A DNA stretch of 64,000 nucleotides from Mucor racemosus (lineage: Eukaryota > Mucoromycota > Mucoromycetes > Mucorales > Mucoraceae). A program made the position numbers and the translations under genes. The notes under the pieces are model-generated. The model did no database searches, was not told the DNA's origin, and was given only the letters and a program-made list of their open reading frames with translations. The stretch covers positions 806,001 through 870,000 of the forward strand of contig JAPEHQ010000005.1 of NCBI GenBank assembly GCA_027405735.1, given 5' to 3'. Each line of letters begins with the position of its first letter. Within the stretch, counting starts at the first letter, position 1. Positions 58,829-64,000 of the stretch are shown here, piece after piece.

Positions 58829-60590
58829 TTTTTCCTTAAAAATCGGGTCTCATTTTTCATCCCTGCTCTACTTTTTGTTTTCACTAAATAACACCAAGAA
58901 AAAAATATATGCCAATGTACCTGAGATGTTCAGCTTTAATTCAAAAATAAGTGTCCGGAAATATCCTATTTTTTGCAGTTGGTATTAATTTTTCAGTGCT
59001 AAGGTTTCAGATTTTTTACGCGTATTTCACTGCTAATGGATTGAAAACTTTGAGGCTTCATATCTCTAGAAACAATTAAGCTATACTACCACTTTTTAAT
59101 AATAAAACTTACTTGTTTTGAAGCGCTCTATAACATATTTTAATATAAAAAAATTCTGAGCACTTTTGTTTTTTCTTTTTTTTTTGGCATTTTTGTAGTA
59201 GATTTCAAAATATTTGTTAAATTGAGTAGCAGTTTTTTTTTACTCATGTCATTAAAGTCGTTGAGTTCTCTTGGATTAAATTTAGTTTTTTTTAAAATAT
59301 TGATTTTTCGTGGAGATATCCTCAAAAATGTGTACAAAAAGGTACTTCCATTTCTAGCTTCCATTTTTCCCTTGTATACCCTCATCAGAAATTCTGAATC
59401 TGAAAAAAAATTGAACAAGAATCTCGTTTTCTCTACGAAAAATGCAGCTAAAATTTTTTACAATAGCTTAATCGAGAGACAATGTTTTTGCGCATCATCT
59501 CATTTAGTTATATTTCAAATATGCTTATAAAAAGTGATGTGTATCTTCAAAAAACTTCCAAAATTTCAGTTGCATTTTACGCAAAATTTAATGTGAAATG
59601 TTTATCTAAATTTTAATTAGATGGATGCAGAATTTAAAACTGTATAAAAGCTATTTAATATACCAGGTCGACTTATTTTGCAGTTCATGATCAATTAAAT
59701 GATTTTTTTTTTTTTTTTTTTATAGGGTGTACCGTAGTGGGTATACATTATTTTTTATTTAACGATTGGCTTAATATTTATAAGACTCCTACGTAACGTG
59801 TATAAAGCAAAGTGTAATCAAACAAGGAAAAGGGACTAAGAGGCCAATCGAGTGGACTCGAAGAGTTGAAGAATTTATCCGGGGTTCCTAACAGCGTACC
59901 CACCGGGGAATACGCCGAAGAGTGCGAGATTGGGAAAGTTAGTTCGACCGGGGAGGGCTGCGTCCAGAGCAGAGCACATGATGCGGCTTCATTGTCATCG
60001 CAGTACGTCTGATAAACAACTAAACACCAAAACGGGAAAGACAGTATCCACACACTGCATACCAAAATTCTTGCTTCCAACGAGATTCGAACAGCGGACC
60101 TTACGTTTGGTAAACGTAATTTCTACCATTCAGCCCAACCACCAGGGGCTGATTTTGTTTTTTTCATCATTTTTCGTCCATTTTTTAAAATACATTTTGG
60201 AACCCAGTTATCATAAGCTGTAAGCTGTGATATCGACTATTATTTTGGTTATCTCGATAAAAAACCAATGTTTTTTGCTAAAACAAAAAATGCAGAGTAG
60301 CAACCAATTAGATCTATCATGTGAATAGAGAAATTAAGCCCTGAATAATAAGTTTTAAGCTTTACAAAATAATAAACTATTATTTACAACCGCAGAAAAC
60401 AAAGAAAAAAATCCTATCCTTGTGAATATTGATCCAGTTAATCTCCGATTATACATGATGGTAGATTTAAATGTATCTGGTATAAACATTTATATTTTTA
60501 CTTTCACAAATGACTATGAATTGAGAAAACCATCAGTAAAACATCATACTTCTATCCAATAAAACCACGTGTTGTGTCGCATATTTTTAT
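58829..60590 (-). repeat. R1 repeat, partial copy E (lacks LTR3, carries a SINE)
   Basis: Reverse complement of the right part of R1 (matches copy B 36446-38485). LTR3 is absent, giving an empty site near 60380. A tRNA-derived SINE interrupts it at 59707-60149. The similarity stops about 15 bp into LTR1 at 60590, where R1 copy G begins in the opposite orientation, so the junction is an inversion breakpoint. Confidence 0.83.
59707..60149 (-). mobile_element. tRNA-derived SINE with poly(A) tail
   Basis: About 443 bp on the minus strand, much GC-richer than the surrounding R1. It begins GCCCCTGGTGGTTGGGC and contains a tRNA-like head: box-A-like TGGGCTGAATGG, an anticodon-like hairpin TACGT-TTACCAA-ACGTA, and box B TGTTCGAATCTC. 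After a non-tRNA body it ends in an A-tract (T-tract at 59707-59720 on plus). The direct repeat TGATTTT lies on both sides (59700-59706, 60150-60156) and R1 copies A, B and C show the empty site (TTAAACGATTTTG). This set of features defines a SINE. Confidence 0.85.
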
Positions 60591-60755
60591 CACTACGGCC
60601 GACCTGTGCTGCACAAGATAATTTCGTTGCGCCCAGGTGGGTTGCATACTATAGCCTGAGCTGTTGTGCCCACTGAATATGGTTAAAAAAATACCAATTT
60701 GCACATGGGCACAACAAAAGAAACGGCGCACGAGCACAAAGCTAACCCTGTATGT

Positions 60756-61625
60756 TGTAATAAGTACTATGTTGTAATAGGTTGAGTCTATTAAAAAAGA
60801 AGTACTAGAGGTGGACGTTGTTGGTGTAACTAATTGTAGTTGACTATTACTTTGGTCAATTACTTACTATGTGTCGTATATTTTCAGGACTGATAAATAG
60901 TACTTAAAAAAGAATACAATTATAAAAGAATGAGTAATTAATCAGTTCTTCAACTGTATAATAAAAACAAGATATCGTTTATTTAGATGTAAAAGTATGG
61001 CCTTTTATATTGATTTGACATTGAGATCTTGAGATGTAATTTAAGGCACTATTGAACCATTGGATCTGTTTGATAGTAATCTATGGATTGAAATGGATCA
61101 ATCATAATTTAACCGTTCTTGCAGAGCTTGTGAGTTGTGTTGTTTCAATGCTGCGCTAAATATGCTTGGATGTTGATTTGATAACTACTTGATTGGTTAA
61201 CTGCTGGGATGAAATAATGTGGTGTCATAATTGAGGTCCAAGCGTTCTTGGTAATTACTGGATTAAACTTGGTACGCTAGGAGTTTCTTATATCCGATAT
61301 CAAGACTTGCACTTCAATACATGTCGTAGTCAATAGATTGTAAGATGTATTGATACTGTAGAAGGTGATAATGTATGATACTAGTAGGTGGAATACAACA
61401 CTATGTATTAAGTGTGATTAATATTTGACAAGTAGTATTAAGTAATAAATTGGTTATGGTTAGTGATAATAAATTTATTTGATTAAAATTATTAATGAAG
61501 GAAAGAAACAGATATTTTCACTAATGTTCAATAACTGATTCAACATTTGCATATTTATATGAATTATACAATGAAACTAATTCATGCAATTATTGTTGAA
61601 ACATCATGTAATGTGAATCATTACA
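60756..61625 (-). mobile_element. Solo LTR, family LTR2, interrupted by LTR1
   Basis: Left part 60756-60871 and right part 61401-61625 rejoin to match the LTR2 at 46059-46406. Ends are TGTAATAAG...ATCATTACA. Flanks are TATGT (60751-60755) and TATCT (61626-61630), a 5-bp duplication with one later change; R1 copies A and B show the unoccupied CCCTGTATGTGCA. Confidence 0.82.
60872..61400 (-). mobile_element. Solo LTR, family LTR1, nested inside LTR2
   Basis: 529 bp from TGTCGTATATTTTCAGG to GGTGGAATACAACA, flanked by CTATG at 60867-60871 and 61401-61405. The LTR2 copy at 46059-46406 shows the unoccupied site TTACTATGTATT. Confidence 0.88.
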
Positions 61626-62186
61626 TATCTGTAGAATTATATATTTTGTCCGTGTGCATAACGTTAATTCCATGTGTGTTTAATAATGAAATTTGACCAT
61701 GAGCATAATGAGCTGATTGTATGGGCACAAATTGGTTTGTACATGAGCATCGTGCCGTTCTCAAAATTTCATTGCATTTTTTACTGGAATAATGGATTTT
61801 TAAATTACATTTGCTTTTATTAATATGGATTATGGATTATATACAATAATATAATTCAATACGTTGTTGATGTAGAGCAATACATGCAAGAGTCAATATA
61901 TTTACGATTATTATCATTTGTAAATATATTCATAACTATAATTGTCTACAACAACAATAGTTTTTGCTCGAGCATAAACTTAAATAACACTTGCTGCTTA
62001 AATTTATATGCAGCAGCAAACCAAATCTAAGATTATATATGTTACTTTATCATACATAAAATTTAAACAAATTAACCTTCTTTAAACTTACTATTTTAGT
62101 TTACGATTTTCAGTTGTAAAAAGATTTGTTTTCAAGTATACAGTAGCTACGTTCAAAACTATGGTTATTAAACAAAACATTAGATT

Positions 62187-62725
62187 TGTTATATTCCACC
62201 TACTAATATCATACGTTATCACCTTCTACAGTATCAATTAACAATGCATCTTACAATCTATTGACTATGACAACATGTATTGAAGTGCAAGTCTTGATAT
62301 CGGATATAAGAAACTCCTAGCGTATCAAGTTTAATCCAGTAATTACCAAGAACGCTTTGATCTCAATTAGGACACCATACTATTTCATCCCAGCGAATAA
62401 TCAATCAAGTAGCTATCAAATCAACATTCAAGCACATTTAGCGCAGCATTGAAACAAGACAACTCACAAGCTCTGCAAGAACGGTTAAATTATGATTGAT
62501 CAATTTCAATCCATAGATTACTATCAAACAGATCTAATGGTTCAATAGTGCCTTAAATTACATCTCAAGATCTCAATGTCAAATCAATATAAAAGTCTAT
62601 ACTTTTATATCTAAATAAACGATATCTTGTTTTTATTATACAGTTGAAGAACTGATTAATTACTCATTCTTTTATAATTGTATTCTTTTTTAAGTAATAT
62701 ATATCAATCCTGAAAATATACGACA
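62187..62725 (+). mobile_element. Solo LTR, family LTR1, in R1 copy G
   Basis: 539 bp from TGTTATATTCCACC to ATATACGACA, flanked by AGATT at 62182-62186 and 62726-62730. R1 copies A (18111) and B show the unoccupied ACATTAGATTATTC. A TATAAAA lies near 62590 and an AATAAA-like signal near 62615, giving plus orientation. Confidence 0.88.
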
Positions 62726-64000
62726 AGATTATTCTTTTTTTTTGTTTCTATATCGTTTGAAATTGTATCACTTTTCTGGAACATTTCGTAGGTTTGTGGT
62801 CAGTTCTAACGTTTTATTGAGTAGGTACAAATACCATTGCCTTTGATTTGATCTGGCAATCCAGAAATACGTCCAACAATACAGTAGTAGATAATGATAT
62901 TTGATCTTCCAATAGAATGCGGTTATTAAATAAAAATATTAGCCTCGAATGTAGACTGCTACCTACGTTAAAAACATTAGTCGCTTACATTAGCATGGGT
63001 ATTCAGATAAAAGAAAAGTATACCTGTTTAATAGACTGATATGTCTTATCAAACGATGGATATATTATCTTTCTTGTTGGAATATGAAAACAAAAAGAGA
63101 GAAACAACACACGTAGAAAAGAATTTTTAAGGCTTTACATTATTTAGCGCAATAAAACCCTGTTAAATTGCACATTTCAGCCAATGTAAAAGCAGCATTA
63201 CAATGCATTAACTCATAAACTAAGCAAAATAGGCAATATCTGTTATCATAGAAACATGCATTTTCTACCAGAAAACCGTCTGTCATATCATACATTTATT
63301 AAAAAATTGCAAAAGCGAGCCCATAGAGCAACGACGTAATTGAGCATAGCAAGATTGAACGGCTAAGTCTCTTAAACTATGGTACAGTATATCTAAGTTT
63401 CAAATAAAAAGGCGTTTTTTTCAACTTTTTTTATATTTAACCACATACAGTCTGAAAATTCAGAATTTGTAGCGGACATTTTCCGGACTCATTTTACCCT
63501 TACCAACACTCATGATTTTGATCAAAAAACAGAAAAATCAAATTTTGATACTAAATTCAACGTTTAAATATACTACATTGTGAGAGAAAGTTGTAGCCAT
63601 GACTAATACGCATTTTATAAAAGCTTATTATTAAAAGTTAAGTAATAAAAATTTGTACTTTTGTCCAAAAAACGGTTTTTTGATTAAAGGATTTTCATGT
63701 AATATTTTGCAATAAAAAGGTTTGTTATTTTTTATTGAGCAAATAGAGCGCTAAATTCTGCATATGTTTATATTTTTTGTTTTTATAATTGATAGTATAA
63801 TTAACTCTAGATATGCAAAACCAAAAAAAAAAAAAATTAAAAAATGTCAAAATTGATGATCTGGACAAAAATGTTTTTTGAAATTAATATTCCGCTTATA
63901 AGCCTTGTAAGTCTTAAAAATAAGAGATTTTATAATGTACTTGAGAACTTTTTCAAGAATTAATGATGCTGTACCCACTGAATTCAAACTTATTATTGTA

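Larger units (their letters stand above)
60591..64000 (+). repeat. R1 repeat, partial copy G with nested LTRs (runs off the window)
   Basis: Starts CACTACGGCCGACCTGTGC like copy A and follows it to the equivalent of 19385 at the window end. It is interrupted by LTR2 (60756-61625, itself split by LTR1 at 60872-61400) and by a second LTR1 at 62187-62725. With these removed the R1 sequence is collinear with copy A. Confidence 0.85.

Overview
The window reads as nuclear DNA of an AT-rich, intron-poor-in-length fungus, most likely an early-diverging (Mucoromycota-type) mould. The evidence is a Gal4-type Zn2Cys6 factor with polyglutamine tracts, a Hal/Sat4-like kinase, an SLC39A7-like ZIP carrier, a fungal-style EAF, and 33 reconstructed introns, of which 31 are only 49-92 nt. 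The species cannot be named from the sequence alone. All splice models were made by eye from splice signals, reading-frame continuity and family knowledge; every model closes in frame.

There are three gene islands. Island 1 (about 6.1-11.3 kb) holds a Hal/Sat4-like kinase (-), the retromer subunit Vps26 (-) and, divergently, a THUMP-type RNA guanine-N2 methyltransferase (+). Island 2 (about 23.8-35.9 kb) is dense: a small unknown protein, the mRNA export adaptor Yra1/ALYREF, an SH3 protein, a decayed gene remnant, a disordered protein with a C-terminal membrane anchor, the elongation cofactor EAF, a ZIP metal transporter (convergent with EAF, 23 bp between stop codons), a DEK_C-SWIB protein and a cyclase-family enzyme. 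Island 3 (about 48.7-58 kb) holds mitochondrial ribosomal protein uL3m (-), a Zn2Cys6 transcription factor, a secreted protein and an F-box protein (-). Several products belong to gene expression (Yra1, EAF, SWIB protein, Zn2Cys6 factor, RNA methyltransferase, uL3m), but there is no sign of an operon or pathway cluster.

The rest (0-2.2, 12-23, 36.4-46.6, 58.8-64 kb) is a repeat graveyard built from one family, called R1 here. Two near-full copies lie inverted to each other (17328-22916 and 36446-44054). After subtracting two later insertions from the second, their lengths agree within about 15 bp (5589 versus 5574). At least six more partial copies are present. R1 carries what looks like a captured exon of cytoplasmic dynein intermediate chain.

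Because several R1 copies exist, pre-insertion (empty) sites can be read directly, and they expose precise later insertions: a Tc1-type transposon with 212-bp terminal inverted repeats and a TA duplication; four families of solo-LTR-like elements (TG...CA ends, 5-bp duplications), including one LTR nested in another nested in R1; and a tRNA-derived SINE with poly(A) tail. No intact retrotransposon coding region is present.

The most interesting points are the R1 family and its captured exon, the nested solo LTRs, an unusually long first intron in Yra1/ALYREF that recalls the autoregulatory yeast YRA1 intron, an intron whose retention would remove the membrane anchor of the 29.4 kb protein, two GC-AG introns in one gene, and paired RFX-like X-boxes in the uL3m/Zn2Cys6 promoter.
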